A stretch of DNA of 64,000 bases. It comes from Halomarinibacterium sedimenti. Lineage in GTDB: Bacteria; Bacteroidota; Bacteroidia; Flavobacteriales; Flavobacteriaceae. The notes under the pieces were generated by a model that worked only from the letters and a program-made list of their open reading frames with translations, made no database searches and was not told the DNA's origin. Positions 34,238-43,279 of this stretch are shown here, one piece after another (the first letter of the stretch is position 1; each line of letters starts with the position of its first letter). The stretch lies in assembly GCF_019312585.1 (NCBI RefSeq), contig NZ_JAHWDP010000003.1, positions 372,001 through 436,000 on the forward strand, written 5' to 3'. The position numbers and the translations under genes are program-made.

Positions 34238-35206
34238 TTAAGCTTCCACTTCTTCTTTACTCTCTACAGCCGCCAAGTAACGCTCGGCATCTAAAGCAGC
34301 CATACATCCTGTTCCTGCAGCAGTCACAGCCTGACGGTATTCTTTATCTTGTACATCCCCACTGGCAAAAACGCCAGGCTTATTGGTTTTGGTACTTTTC
34401 CCTTTTGTGATAAGGTATCCCGTATCGTCCATATCGAGTTGTCCTTTAAAAATATCGGTGTTGGGTTTATGACCAATGGCAATAAAAAGACCTGTAATGG
34501 CAATTTCTTCTTTTTCACCGGTTTGGTTATTCACCATTCGAAGTCCTTCTACAACCATATCTCCAAGAACTTCATCCACCTCAGTATTGTAACGGACTTC
34601 AAGATTTTTTGTAGCATTTACACGATGTTGCATCGCCTTAGATGCTTTCATATAATCCTTACGAACCAACATCGTTACTTTGTTACAAATATTGGCTAAA
34701 TAGGTAGCTTCCTCCGCAGCCGTGTCTCCTGCTCCTACAATGGCTACTTCCTGTCCTTTATAGAAAAATCCGTCACAAACGGCACAGGCAGAGACTCCCC
34801 CACCACGTAAGCGTTGTTCACTTGGGATTCCTAGATATTTAGCAGTGGCCCCAGTTGAAATAATCACTGTTTCAGCTTCAATTTGGGTTTTGTTATCTAC
34901 AGTCACTTTATGGATGCCACCTACTTCATCACTAAAATCTACAGCGGTTACCATTCCTATTCGCACTTCAGTTCCAAAACGCTCCGCTTGTTGTTGTAAT
35001 TGCACCATCATGGTAGGGCCGTCTATTCCGTCTGGATATCCAGGGAAGTTATCCACTTCGGTAGTAGTAGTTAATTGTCCTCCTGGCTCTAACCCAGTAT
35101 ACATAACAGGTTTTAGGTCGGCTCTAGCTGCATAGATAGCGGCAGTATAACCCGCTGGACCCGATCCAATAATTAAGCATTTTATTCTTTCGATTGTATC
35201 TGACAT
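34238..35206 (-). CDS. trxB: Thioredoxin-disulphide reductase
   Basis: The protein has 322 residues. FAD-binding GSGPAGYTAAIYAARA, the redox-active CAVCDG, the NADPH site GAGDTAAEEATYLA, and the C-terminal FAD motif GVFASGDVQDKEYRQAVTAAGTGCMAALDAERYL. This is the standard low-molecular-weight enzyme, which reduces thioredoxin with NADPH in the cytoplasm. A thioredoxin gene lies at 55.9 kb. Confidence 0.96.
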   Translation of the reverse strand: MSDTIERIKCLIIGSGPAGYTAAIYAARADLKPVMYTGLEPGGQLTTTTEVDNFPGYPDGIDGPTMMVQLQQQAERFGTEVRIGMVTAVDFSDEVGGIHKVTVDNKTQIEAETVIISTGATAKYLGIPSEQRLRGGGVSACAVCDGFFYKGQEVAIVGAGDTAAEEATYLANICNKVTMLVRKDYMKASKAMQHRVNATKNLEVRYNTEVDEVLGDMVVEGLRMVNNQTGEKEEIAITGLFIAIGHKPNTDIFKGQLDMDDTGYLITKGKSTKTNKPGVFASGDVQDKEYRQAVTAAGTGCMAALDAERYLAAVESKEEVEA

Positions 35207-35321
35207 AATTTAAAATCTTCAATTTTATGAGGTTATAAAAGTAGCAACTTTAGTTTAAAACTTACAGTAAAAGTTATTAAGAATTGTTATCAACACATCA
35301 TATAAGTTTATGCTTCAAAAC

Positions 35322-35364
35322 TGATATAAATCATATTTTAAATAACCAGACAAAGGTATTTTTA
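35322..35364 (+). promoter_or_regulatory. Fnr-like box and -7 element of hemN
   Basis: The box TGATATAAATCA (35322-35333), in the context AACTGAT...ATCAT, has its centre 33 bp from the centre of TATTTTTA (35357-35364). The hemN ATG is 24 bp beyond. The geometry is that of a class II activator site near -41. Confidence 0.75.
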
Positions 35365-35388
35365 CTCCTATTAATCGATTTTATAAAA

Positions 35389-36753
35389 ATGCCTCAAAAC
35401 CTCATAGAAAAATACAATAATCCAGGACCTCGATACACAAGTTATCCTACAGTTCCGTATTGGGATACTATGAACTTTTCATTAAAATCATGGAAAGAAA
35501 GTATTAAAAGAAGTTTTGCTGAAAGCAATGATGCCGAGGGCATAAGTTTATATATTCATCTTCCTTTTTGTGAAAGTATGTGCACCTTTTGTGGTTGCAC
35601 AAAGCGAATTACAAAAAATCACGACGTAGAGATTCCATATATTCGATCTCTAATTAAGGAGCTTCAGCTATACTGCGATTTGTTAGGTGAAAAACCAATC
35701 TTGAGGGAACTTCATTTAGGAGGTGGAACACCCACTTTCTTTTCGGCAGAAAACCTTCAGCTCTTAATGGAAGGCATTTTCCGTAGAACAATTCAGCACC
35801 CAGAAATTGAATTAAGTTTTGAAGGGCATCCAAACAATACTACCAAGGAGCATTTACAAACCTTTGCGAATCTTGGATTTAAAAGAGTGAGCTATGGGGT
35901 ACAGGATTATAATGAAACGGTTCAAAAAGCCATCCATAGAATTCAGCCTTTTGAAAATGTAAAATATGTCACCGAAACCGCTCGAGAACTAGGGTATACC
36001 TCTATAAGTCACGATATTATTTTTGGGTTACCTTTTCAGAAAACAGCGCATATTCAATTTACCATTGAAAAAACAATTGAACTACGCCCCGAACGAATAG
36101 CCTTTTACAGCTATGCCCACGTACCTTGGATAAAAGGAAACGGACAGCGTGGTTATAAAGAAGAGAATCTTCCTTCGGCTAAAGAAAAACGAGCGCAGTA
36201 CGAACTTGGAAAAAAATTATTGTTAGAGGCCGGGTATGTAGAAATAGGCATGGATCATTTTGCATTACCAACAGATAAACTATATAAAGCACAACAAAAG
36301 AAAACCATACACCGAAACTTTATGGGGTATACTTCTTCAAAAACCCAGGCGATGCTTGGTTTGGGTGTTTCTGCCATTAGTGATAGTTGGTATGGTTTTG
36401 CGCAAAATGTAAAAGGTGTAGAAGAATACACCCACTTACTCGAAAATAATATTCTTCCTGTTTTTAGAGGTCATATTCTCAATGAGGAAGATTTAAAAAT
36501 AAGAACCCATATTCTCAACCTAATGTGTCAATTGCAAACTTCATGGAAAGACGACAATTTATACTTTAATGAAATCCCTGAAGTGTTGATACAGTTAAAA
36601 GAATTAGAAAATGACGAGCTCGTTATTTTAGAAAAAGATACCATTACCGTTACAGAAAAAGGACGTCCTTTTGTAAGAAATATTTGTATGGCTTTCGATT
36701 TGCGATTACAACGCAATAAGCCAGAAAGACAACTCTTTTCTATGACCGTATAA
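35389..36753 (+). CDS. hemN: Oxygen-independent coproporphyrinogen III oxidase
   Basis: The protein has 454 residues from ATG 35389 (MPQNLIEKYNNPGPRYTSYPT); an upstream in-frame start at 35284 would precede the promoter. The radical-SAM cluster motif is YIHLPFCESMCTFCGC, followed by LHLGGGTPTFF, ISHDIIFGLPFQ and DHFALPTDKL. It oxidatively decarboxylates coproporphyrinogen III to protoporphyrinogen IX in haem synthesis without O2. An Fnr-like box drives it, consistent with micro-oxic induction together with the haem-rich cbb3 oxidase downstream. Confidence 0.96.
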   Translation: MPQNLIEKYNNPGPRYTSYPTVPYWDTMNFSLKSWKESIKRSFAESNDAEGISLYIHLPFCESMCTFCGCTKRITKNHDVEIPYIRSLIKELQLYCDLLGEKPILRELHLGGGTPTFFSAENLQLLMEGIFRRTIQHPEIELSFEGHPNNTTKEHLQTFANLGFKRVSYGVQDYNETVQKAIHRIQPFENVKYVTETARELGYTSISHDIIFGLPFQKTAHIQFTIEKTIELRPERIAFYSYAHVPWIKGNGQRGYKEENLPSAKEKRAQYELGKKLLLEAGYVEIGMDHFALPTDKLYKAQQKKTIHRNFMGYTSSKTQAMLGLGVSAISDSWYGFAQNVKGVEEYTHLLENNILPVFRGHILNEEDLKIRTHILNLMCQLQTSWKDDNLYFNEIPEVLIQLKELENDELVILEKDTITVTEKGRPFVRNICMAFDLRLQRNKPERQLFSMTV

Positions 36754-36771
36754 AAGCAGTTTTTTAGTTGT

Positions 36772-36811
36772 AAAAAAGCGGGTTATTCAAGAAATTGAAT
36801 GCCCGCTTTTT
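36772..36811. terminator. Bidirectional terminator after hemN
   Basis: AAAAAGCGGG (36773-36782) pairs with CCCGCTTTTT (36802-36811); an inner TTCAA/TTGAA stem with a GAAA loop completes the hairpin. It serves hemN and the minus-strand cco-associated genes. Confidence 0.88.
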
Positions 36812-36835
36812 GAATTGGAATCAGCAAAGTTTCTT

Positions 36836-36979
36836 TTAGTCTTTAGGATCTTCTTTTTTACTGCCACTACTCATAAAGTTAATGAGCATGATTACTAAAA
36901 TGACACAAACAAGGGCAAAGACACCAATCATAATGACGCCATTGCTCCAATTAACTAAGGGTATATTATTAAGTATCAT
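36836..36979 (-). CDS. 47-aa single-helix membrane protein
   Basis: The frame is ATG 36979 to TAA 36836. The sequence starts MILNNIPLVNWSNG and has one strong transmembrane helix (VIMIGVFALVCVILVIMLINF), then a polar SSGSKKEDPKD tail. The layout resembles small accessory subunits of respiratory complexes (compare CcoQ/CcoS). It is last in the minus-strand run behind ccoG, ccoH and the SafE/TauE-like gene, 29 bp after the latter and just before the terminator, so it is probably part of the cbb3 assembly operon. Confidence 0.7.
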   Translation of the reverse strand: MILNNIPLVNWSNGVIMIGVFALVCVILVIMLINFMSSGSKKEDPKD

Positions 36980-37008
36980 AAGGATATAATTTTAAATTTA
37001 GTATTATT

Positions 37009-37728
37009 TTATTCGTTTACAGAAACTGAATGACAGTTGTAATTGGCATCCACCATTTCTGTAACGGGTGTTGGCGATACATACGGAATTCCTAATCCCA
37101 TTCCGCGTAAAATAAAGAAACAACCTACAATCACTACAAATACTGGAATGGCTTTGCGTATTTTTTGTCGTAGCTCTCCTTTCAAAAAATTACCCAAATA
37201 AACTGCGGTGGTCATTAAAGGAATGGTTCCTAAACCAAAGCCCAACATATACAAACTCCCATCTACTAAACTTCCAGAGGCTATAGCTCCAAAAACAGCA
37301 ATATAAACCAATCCGCAGGGTAAAAAACCATTTAAAAAACCAATGGTAAAAAACGTATCTGGAGTTCTCTTTTTTAACTGACTACCCAAAGCACTTTTAA
37401 CTTTGGAAATGGCTGTATAAATAGGTTTTGAAATGGAAAATCGTTTAACATGTTGCTGCGGAATGATAATTACTAAAATCATGATAATTCCAATAGCAAT
37501 GGATAACTTTTGCTGAAACCCAAACAGGTTAAGTCCTTTTCCTAGCAACCCGAAGAGCAATCCTAAAATGCTATACGTAAAAAGTCGTCCAAAGTGATAC
37601 AAAAACAACTGACTGTATTTTTTAACTGAATTGGTTCTATCTAGAGGCAATAAAAAGGCAATGGGTCCACACATTCCCACACAGTGGAAACTTCCCAAAA
37701 TACCTAATATAAGTGCCGTTACAAACAT
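37009..37728 (-). CDS. Sulphite exporter TauE/SafE-like (cytochrome biogenesis) membrane protein
   Basis: The protein has 239 residues with six or seven transmembrane helices. The N-terminus LILGILGSFHCVGMCGPIAFLLPL carries the HC-GMCGP motif of the DsbD/CcdA-like group often found beside ccoG/ccoH, and NGFLPCGLVYIAVFGAIASGS is the second repeat. It probably helps deliver copper or reducing equivalents for cbb3 assembly. Start codon 1 bp after the ccoH stop. Confidence 0.85.
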   Translation of the reverse strand: MFVTALILGILGSFHCVGMCGPIAFLLPLDRTNSVKKYSQLFLYHFGRLFTYSILGLLFGLLGKGLNLFGFQQKLSIAIGIIMILVIIIPQQHVKRFSISKPIYTAISKVKSALGSQLKKRTPDTFFTIGFLNGFLPCGLVYIAVFGAIASGSLVDGSLYMLGFGLGTIPLMTTAVYLGNFLKGELRQKIRKAIPVFVVIVGCFFILRGMGLGIPYVSPTPVTEMVDANYNCHSVSVNE

Positions 37729-37729
37729 A

Positions 37730-38176
37730 TTAATACACTATTGCCTTTTTAAAAAGATACTGTTCCCCATCCATTTCCCAGTCTATGGTTACTTTCCAGC
37801 TTCCTCCTACTAACTTTGAGTCTTCTATAAGCATGGTTGAATTTTCAATTTGTAAAGGAATTTGAAAGTCTAGTTTTTCATTGGATGGGCGATACATTTG
37901 AATGGACCCACTAACATTTTTTTCTTGCAGTTCCTCTGGAAAATAGATGTGTAATCCTTCAGACGATTTTTCTATTTTAATTTTAGAGGTTAGTGAATTC
38001 GCTTTCTTTTCAGCATCAATTTCATTTTGATACACTAAATCCTTTGCATAATAATTTTCGGTAACCATATCGTGGTCATATTCTTTATCGGTCATCATGG
38101 TGATGACCATAAACATGATAAATCCCATAAAGGCAATCATTCCTATCACTATTCCCGTACCCCAGTTAATTTTCAT
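37730..38176 (-). CDS. ccoH: cbb3 oxidase assembly protein CcoH/FixH
   Basis: The 148-aa protein has an N-terminal membrane helix (GTGIVIGMIAFMGFIMFMVITMM), the FixH motif DKEYDHDMVTENYYAKDLVYQNEIDAEKKAN, and a C-terminal beta domain. It is needed for assembly of the cbb3 oxidase. It follows ccoG by 6 bp and couples to the TauE/SafE-like gene. Confidence 0.92.
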   Translation of the reverse strand: MKINWGTGIVIGMIAFMGFIMFMVITMMTDKEYDHDMVTENYYAKDLVYQNEIDAEKKANSLTSKIKIEKSSEGLHIYFPEELQEKNVSGSIQMYRPSNEKLDFQIPLQIENSTMLIEDSKLVGGSWKVTIDWEMDGEQYLFKKAIVY

Positions 38177-38182
38177 AGTTTG

Positions 38183-39604
38183 TTATTTAAAACTTCTTGG
38201 CCCCAAGAAGGTTGTTTTTGTGGTTTCTATTAATTTATCGCCTTCAAACACGCCTATTTTCACTTTTGCCTTATCCCCTGTTATGGCACTAGCATTAATT
38301 TCGATAAATAGGGTTCCTTCTTCTATATCCTGCTTTGCGACGCTAAATCGTTCATTTTTTACTAATTTAATTTCTCCATCATGAGACAACAATGTAAAAT
38401 GAACATCATTAATATCCTTGGTGGTTTTATTAACGAGCTTGTAGGTATACACATTACTAATAATGTTGTTTTCCTTGTGCTCATATAATTGTCCTGGTAA
38501 TCGCAACACACGAGCTTCCACATCATTTCGTAAAAATAGCATACCAGAAAACACACCAAGTAGTATGATAAGAACTGCAGAATACCCCTTTAACCGAGCA
38601 TTAAATTTAAATTTCGCCTTCTTTTCTATATTGTCTTCGCTGGCATATCGAATAAGTCCTTTAGGTAAGTTGACCGATTCCATCATATGGTCACACGCAT
38701 CTATACAGGCGGTACAGTTAACACATTCTAACTGTGTTCCGTTTCTAATATCAATACCTGTGGGACACACATGAACGCATTGAAAACAGTCGATACAATC
38801 TCCTTTTCCAGTAGTGGCACGATCTTCTTTTTTATTAAATTTTGCTCTTCCTGCTTCCTTTTCGCCACGTTTATGATCATAGGCCACTACAATAGATTTA
38901 TTATCAAGAAGTACGCCTTGAAGTCTACCATAAGGGCAAGCAATGATACATACCTGTTCTCTAAACCAAGCAAATATGAAATAGAAGACTGCTGTAAAAA
39001 TGAGTAATGAAATTAGAGTACTCACATTTTCGGCTGGACCTTCAGAAATATATTCCAAAAGCTTGTCGCTTCCAATTAAGTAAGCCAAAAATATATTCGC
39101 AATTAAAAAAGAGATGATAAAAAAGACAAACCATTTTAATCCCTTTTTCCTAATTTTTTCAGCATTCCAAGCTTGCTTTTGTAATCGAATCTGTTTTCCT
39201 CTATCCCCTTCAATCCAATATTCAATTCTTCGGAAAACCATTTCCATAAAAATAGTTTGAGGACATATCCAACCGCAGAAAATTCTTCCAAAGGCTACTG
39301 TAAAAAATATGATGAAAACAACGCCAATAAGCATCATGATAACCACTAAATGAAAGTCTTGAGGCCAAAAGGGATATCCAAAAATATTGAAGCGTCTTTC
39401 TAATACATTTAAAAGCATAAATTGATTTCCGTTAACCTTTATAAACGGAAATGCAAATAGCATGGTTAATAAAACATAACTTACTAACTTTCGATATTTA
39501 TAGAATTTTCCCGAAGGTTTTTTAGGATAAATCCAAGCGCGCTTACCCTCCTCATTTATAGTGGCAATACTATCACGGAAAATTTCGTCTTCTGGGGTTT
39601 CCAA
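38183..39604 (-). CDS. ccoG: cbb3 oxidase accessory ferredoxin-like protein CcoG/FixG/RdxA
   Basis: The protein has 473 residues. Membrane helices (about 38-62, 82-112, 160-180 and 192-215), GRIFCGWICPQTIFMEMVFRRIEYWIEGD, then two 4Fe-4S motifs CIDCFQCVHVCPTGIDIRNGTQLECVNCTACIDACDHMM, a fifth helix near 340 and a C-terminal Ig-like domain. CcoG reduces Cu(II) during copper delivery to the cbb3 centre. A hairpin separates it from ccoP, so it may be read both by run-through and from its own start. Confidence 0.95.
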   Translation of the reverse strand: METPEDEIFRDSIATINEEGKRAWIYPKKPSGKFYKYRKLVSYVLLTMLFAFPFIKVNGNQFMLLNVLERRFNIFGYPFWPQDFHLVVIMMLIGVVFIIFFTVAFGRIFCGWICPQTIFMEMVFRRIEYWIEGDRGKQIRLQKQAWNAEKIRKKGLKWFVFFIISFLIANIFLAYLIGSDKLLEYISEGPAENVSTLISLLIFTAVFYFIFAWFREQVCIIACPYGRLQGVLLDNKSIVVAYDHKRGEKEAGRAKFNKKEDRATTGKGDCIDCFQCVHVCPTGIDIRNGTQLECVNCTACIDACDHMMESVNLPKGLIRYASEDNIEKKAKFKFNARLKGYSAVLIILLGVFSGMLFLRNDVEARVLRLPGQLYEHKENNIISNVYTYKLVNKTTKDINDVHFTLLSHDGEIKLVKNERFSVAKQDIEEGTLFIEINASAITGDKAKVKIGVFEGDKLIETTKTTFLGPRSFK

Positions 39605-39622
39605 AGCTATATTTTTATATAA

Positions 39623-39653
39623 AAACCCCCTTATATGGACCTTAAGGGGGTTT
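39623..39653 (-). terminator. Hairpin between ccoP and ccoG
   Basis: AAACCCCCTTA (39623-39633) pairs exactly with TAAGGGGGTTT (39643-39653). On the minus strand it is followed by a T-rich tract after ccoP. It could lower expression of ccoG relative to the oxidase subunits. Confidence 0.88.
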
Positions 39654-39662
39654 AAAGGTTAG

Positions 39663-40613
39663 TTAGTCCCTCATTGTTAAATCTACACTCGTAGAGTCAA
39701 CAATAACTTCTAAAGGGATTTCTTGATTTTGTAAATTAGGGTCTTTCCAAATGTCTCCTTCGGGAGCTTTGGGCTCTGCAGGAGTCGTCCCTTGGAAGGT
39801 TAATAGATAACTCGAAACTTGTGCTATTTCAAGAGGAGAAAGTTCGGTTTTCCATGAAACCATTCCTTTTCCGTCACGTCCTCCTTCAGAAACGGTAGTA
39901 AATACATTTTTAATTCCACCACCCAAAATCCAATATTCATCAGTTAGGTTAGGTCCAATTCCTCCACCACCATCAGACTTATGGCAGGCAACGCAATTAG
40001 TTTCGAAAATAGCCTTACCAGCAGCTAAATCTGAAGCTTCTGTCAATAGTTCAACGGTATTTGCATCTACCAATCCTTTTGCAGTTTTTTTGTATTCTTC
40101 CACGGCAATTCTAGCTTCTTCCATTTCAATTTCGAATTCCTGAGCTTGTTTAACCCCATCGAATACGTGATATCTGAGCAAATAAATTGCGGCAAAAACA
40201 ATCGTAATATAAAAACCATACAACCACCAAGGTGGTAATTTATTATCTAATTCTCTGATTCCGTCGTAATTATGGTCGAGGACAATTTCTCCTTCTTGCT
40301 CAATAGGTTTGCTCCCCAGTAATTTTTTATAAATTCTTTTAATTCCTGAAAACTGAGCTTCATTTCTTTTCTTTTCTGAAGCAAGGTATTTTTCTTTGGC
40401 TTCATCTGACAGTCCTCTATAAAGAATACTTTTTAAACTTTCTGCAATGAGTTCTACTGCAATGGCAAATAAAAATACTAAGGTTAGTATTCCCCAAAGT
40501 ATGGGGTACTTTACTACTGCCATTTCTTCACCAGAGTCAATAGTTAACTCTAGTAATAAAAAGGCGATAATTATAAATCCTATAACTCGTAAATAAGATG
40601 CTAGTGACTTCAT
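39663..40613 (-). CDS. ccoP: cbb3 oxidase c-type cytochrome subunit CcoP/FixP (one haem motif)
   Basis: The protein has 316 residues. Two N-terminal helices (about 8-28 and 34-62), a soluble basic segment, a third helix (LPPWWLYGFYITIVFAAIYLL), then a cytochrome c domain with CVACH (about 206-210), GPNLTD, and GKGMVSWKTEL with the axial Met. Textbook CcoP has two CxxCH haem sites; only one is visible here. It overlaps ccoQ by 4 bp. Confidence 0.92.
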   Translation of the reverse strand: MKSLASYLRVIGFIIIAFLLLELTIDSGEEMAVVKYPILWGILTLVFLFAIAVELIAESLKSILYRGLSDEAKEKYLASEKKRNEAQFSGIKRIYKKLLGSKPIEQEGEIVLDHNYDGIRELDNKLPPWWLYGFYITIVFAAIYLLRYHVFDGVKQAQEFEIEMEEARIAVEEYKKTAKGLVDANTVELLTEASDLAAGKAIFETNCVACHKSDGGGGIGPNLTDEYWILGGGIKNVFTTVSEGGRDGKGMVSWKTELSPLEIAQVSSYLLTFQGTTPAEPKAPEGDIWKDPNLQNQEIPLEVIVDSTSVDLTMRD

Positions 40614-40807
40614 ACTATATTATTATGGTTAGAATTATCTTCATTTTCTAAGGGTATATTACTCACTTCTTTTATGTAAGCTTTCTTGGCAGTAAAAACC
40701 CACCAGAAAAGTAATAGAAAGAAGATGAAAAATATAAGTAGGGAAATAATGGGGTAAATGGCTACTCCATCAATGTTTTCTAAATTTCCTTTTACAAACT
40801 TTAACAT
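40610..40807 (-). CDS. ccoQ: cbb3 oxidase small subunit CcoQ/FixQ-like
   Basis: The 65-aa protein has a single transmembrane helix (IYPIISLLIFFIFFLLLFWWVF) followed by TAKKAYIKEVSNIPLEN, the CcoQ pattern. Placed between the fused CcoNO gene and ccoP, as expected. Confidence 0.85.
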   Translation of the reverse strand: MLKFVKGNLENIDGVAIYPIISLLIFFIFFLLLFWWVFTAKKAYIKEVSNIPLENEDNSNHNNIV

Positions 40808-40817
40808 AATAAATTGT

Positions 40818-43013
40818 TTAGTTGTTGGTTAATTCGTCGTTAGTCTTCACTTTAATATCGGTTCCAAGACGCTGCAAATAAGCAATAAGTGCTACTACCT
40901 CACGGTTTTTCATTTCAATAAATGCTTTACCATTATCTTGAGCGTATTGCTTATCTGCTTCATAAGTTTTGACAAAATCTGGATCACTAAAAAGGTTTTG
41001 TTCAATGGTACTTCCTTGCTCATTCATCCATTCTTGTGCTCTCGCAATATCATCTTCGGTATAAGGGACGCCTAGGGTAACCATGACCTCCATTTTCTTT
41101 TCGGTTAACGATTTGTCAAGTTCATTTTTAATCAGCCATTTATAGGATGGCATGATTGATCCAGAAGAGGTGGTTTGTGGATCGTAAAAGTGATTAAAAT
41201 GCCAGTTATCACTATACTTACCTCCCACTCTAAATAAATCTGGACCTGTACGTTTACTTCCCCATAGGAAGGGGTGGTCATACACATACTCACCAGATTT
41301 TGAATATTCGCCATAACGCTCTACTTCACTTCTAAATGGACGAATCATTTGTGAATGACAGTTATTACATCCTTCTCTTATATAGATATCGCGACCTTCC
41401 AGTTCTAGAGGAGTGTAGGGTTTAACACTACTAATTTTAGGTACATAATCATCAACCATTAATGAGGGAATAATTTGTACAACGCCACCAATTAGAATAG
41501 CTATGGTAGCATAAATGGTAAGTTTTACTGGACGTCTTTCTAACCACGTATGGTAGCCTTCTTTTCCAGTTCTATGTTTTGTTACTTTTTGAAGCGGAGC
41601 AGCTTCAGCTAGCTCATCTGTAACCTTACTTCCTTGACGAATAGTAGCTACAATGTTATAAAGCAGCATAATCATACCTACAATAAACAAGGTGCCCCCA
41701 ATGGCTCGCATCCAATACATTGGCATTATTTCGGTAACAGTCTCAAGGAAGTTTCCATAAGTAAGTGTACCGTCTGGATTAAATTGCTTCCACATAAAAG
41801 CTTGAACAAATCCAGCCACATACATAGGTAATGCGTACATAATGATCCCTAAGGTTCCAATCCAAAAGTGCGCATTGGCTAATCTATTTGACCATAAGGT
41901 TGTTTTGAATAATTTTGGAACTAACCAATACACCATACCGAAGGTTAAGAAGCCATTCCAAGCCAGTGCTCCTACGTGAACGTGCGCTACAATCCAATCG
42001 GTAAAATGTGCAATAGCGTTTACATTTTTTAAGGATAACATAGGTCCTTCAAAAGTTGCCATACCATATCCAGTTATAGCTACTACCATAAACTTTAATA
42101 CCGGACTTGTGCGTACTTTGTCCCAAGCTCCACGCAAGGTTAAAAGTCCATTAATCATTCCACCCCAAGACGGAGCAATAAGCATGACCGAAAAAGCAAC
42201 ACCTAAACTTTGGGCCCAATCGGGTAATGCTGTGTATAATAAATGGTGAGGACCCGCCCAGATATAAATAAATATTAAAGACCAGAAGTGAACAATAGAT
42301 AATTTATAAGAATAAACGGGTCTGTTTGCAGCTTTAGGAACAAAATAATACATCAATCCTAAAAAGGGTGTTGTTAAGAAGAATGCTACTGCATTGTGCC
42401 CATACCACCATTGTACCAAAGCATCTTGAACCCCAGCATAGGCTGAATAACTTTTCATAAAACTTACTGGCAATTCAATGCTGTTTACAATATGAAGCAC
42501 CGCCACGGTTACGAAAGTTGCTAAATAGAACCAAATGGCAACGTATAGGTGACGTTGTCTTCTTTTAAGAATGGTTCCTATCATATTCACACCAAAAGCC
42601 ACCCATATTAAAGCAATTGCAATATCGATGGGCCATTCTAACTCTGCGTATTCTTTTGAAGAGGTATAACCTAATGGAAGTGTAATTGCAGCGGCTACAA
42701 TTATAAGTTGCCAACCCCAAAAGTTGACCTTACTTAAAAAATCGCTCCACATTCTTGCCTTGAGTAATCGTTGCAAAGAGTAATAGACCCCCGCAAAAAT
42801 GGCATTCCCAACAAAAGCAAAAATTACGGCATTGGTATGCAAGGGACGTAAACGTCCAAAGCTTAACCAAGAGATGCCGTCGGTAAGGTTAGGAAACAAA
42901 AACATAAAGGCTAATAATAGCCCTACACTCATCCCTACAATACCCCAAATAAGGGTAGCATAGAGGAAATTTTTAACGATTTTGTTGTCGTAATAAAACT
43001 TTTCTACTTCCAT
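40818..43013 (-). CDS. ccoN: Fused CcoN-CcoO subunit of cbb3 cytochrome c oxidase
   Basis: The protein has 731 residues. The N-terminal ~480 residues are CcoN, the haem-copper subunit I (GRLRPLHTNAVIFAFVGN, WWYGHNAVAFFLTTPFLG, HHLLYTALPDWAQ, VHVGALAWNGF, typical haem/CuB His-bearing helices). The C-terminal ~210 residues are CcoO, with the monohaem motif YIREGCNNCHSQM and PFLWGSKRTGPDLFRVGGKYSD. The N-O fusion is common in Bacteroidota. This is a high-affinity terminal oxidase that reduces O2 at low concentration and pumps protons. Confidence 0.95.
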   Translation of the reverse strand: MEVEKFYYDNKIVKNFLYATLIWGIVGMSVGLLLAFMFLFPNLTDGISWLSFGRLRPLHTNAVIFAFVGNAIFAGVYYSLQRLLKARMWSDFLSKVNFWGWQLIIVAAAITLPLGYTSSKEYAELEWPIDIAIALIWVAFGVNMIGTILKRRQRHLYVAIWFYLATFVTVAVLHIVNSIELPVSFMKSYSAYAGVQDALVQWWYGHNAVAFFLTTPFLGLMYYFVPKAANRPVYSYKLSIVHFWSLIFIYIWAGPHHLLYTALPDWAQSLGVAFSVMLIAPSWGGMINGLLTLRGAWDKVRTSPVLKFMVVAITGYGMATFEGPMLSLKNVNAIAHFTDWIVAHVHVGALAWNGFLTFGMVYWLVPKLFKTTLWSNRLANAHFWIGTLGIIMYALPMYVAGFVQAFMWKQFNPDGTLTYGNFLETVTEIMPMYWMRAIGGTLFIVGMIMLLYNIVATIRQGSKVTDELAEAAPLQKVTKHRTGKEGYHTWLERRPVKLTIYATIAILIGGVVQIIPSLMVDDYVPKISSVKPYTPLELEGRDIYIREGCNNCHSQMIRPFRSEVERYGEYSKSGEYVYDHPFLWGSKRTGPDLFRVGGKYSDNWHFNHFYDPQTTSSGSIMPSYKWLIKNELDKSLTEKKMEVMVTLGVPYTEDDIARAQEWMNEQGSTIEQNLFSDPDFVKTYEADKQYAQDNGKAFIEMKNREVVALIAYLQRLGTDIKVKTNDELTNN

Positions 43014-43015
43014 AA

Positions 43016-43207
43016 TTATTTGTTATCGTTTTCGGTTTTTGGTTTTTTGGTAGAAACTTCTTTAATCACTTCATCTTCAAAAAGCATACGAATAGAGGGT
43101 GTATAGGTGTCTTCATATTGACCGCTTTTAACTGAAATAATAAAGGCAATAAAAAATACGATAGCAACTATAATGCTGATGGCAAGAAGCATATAAATGA
43201 TTGTCAT
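43016..43207 (-). CDS. ccoS: cbb3 oxidase assembly protein CcoS
   Basis: The 63-aa protein starts MTIIYMLLAISIIVAIVFFIAFIISVKSGQYEDTYTPSIRMLFEDE, the CcoS pattern of one helix followed by the (S/K)GQ(Y/F)(E/D)D tail. First gene of the ccoS-NO-Q-P transcript, 2 bp before ccoN, under an Fnr-like box. Confidence 0.92.
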   Translation of the reverse strand: MTIIYMLLAISIIVAIVFFIAFIISVKSGQYEDTYTPSIRMLFEDEVIKEVSTKKPKTENDNK

Positions 43208-43225
43208 TTCTGGTTAATTAAGTTG

Positions 43226-43268
43226 TAAAATTAGACCGACTTGGTTTCTGAAAATATGATATATGTCA
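43226..43268 (-). promoter_or_regulatory. Fnr-like box and -7 element of ccoS-NOQP
   Basis: On the minus strand TGACATATATCA (43257-43268), in the context AACTGAC...ATCAT, has its centre 33 bp from TAATTTTA (43226-43233). ATG of ccoS follows 18 bp later. Confidence 0.75.
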
Positions 43269-43279
43269 GTTTGCATTTT

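Noticed and set aside
35284-35388. Longer N-terminus for HemN
   Set aside because: It would place the Fnr-like box and -7 element inside the coding region; ATG 35389 gives the standard HemN start.
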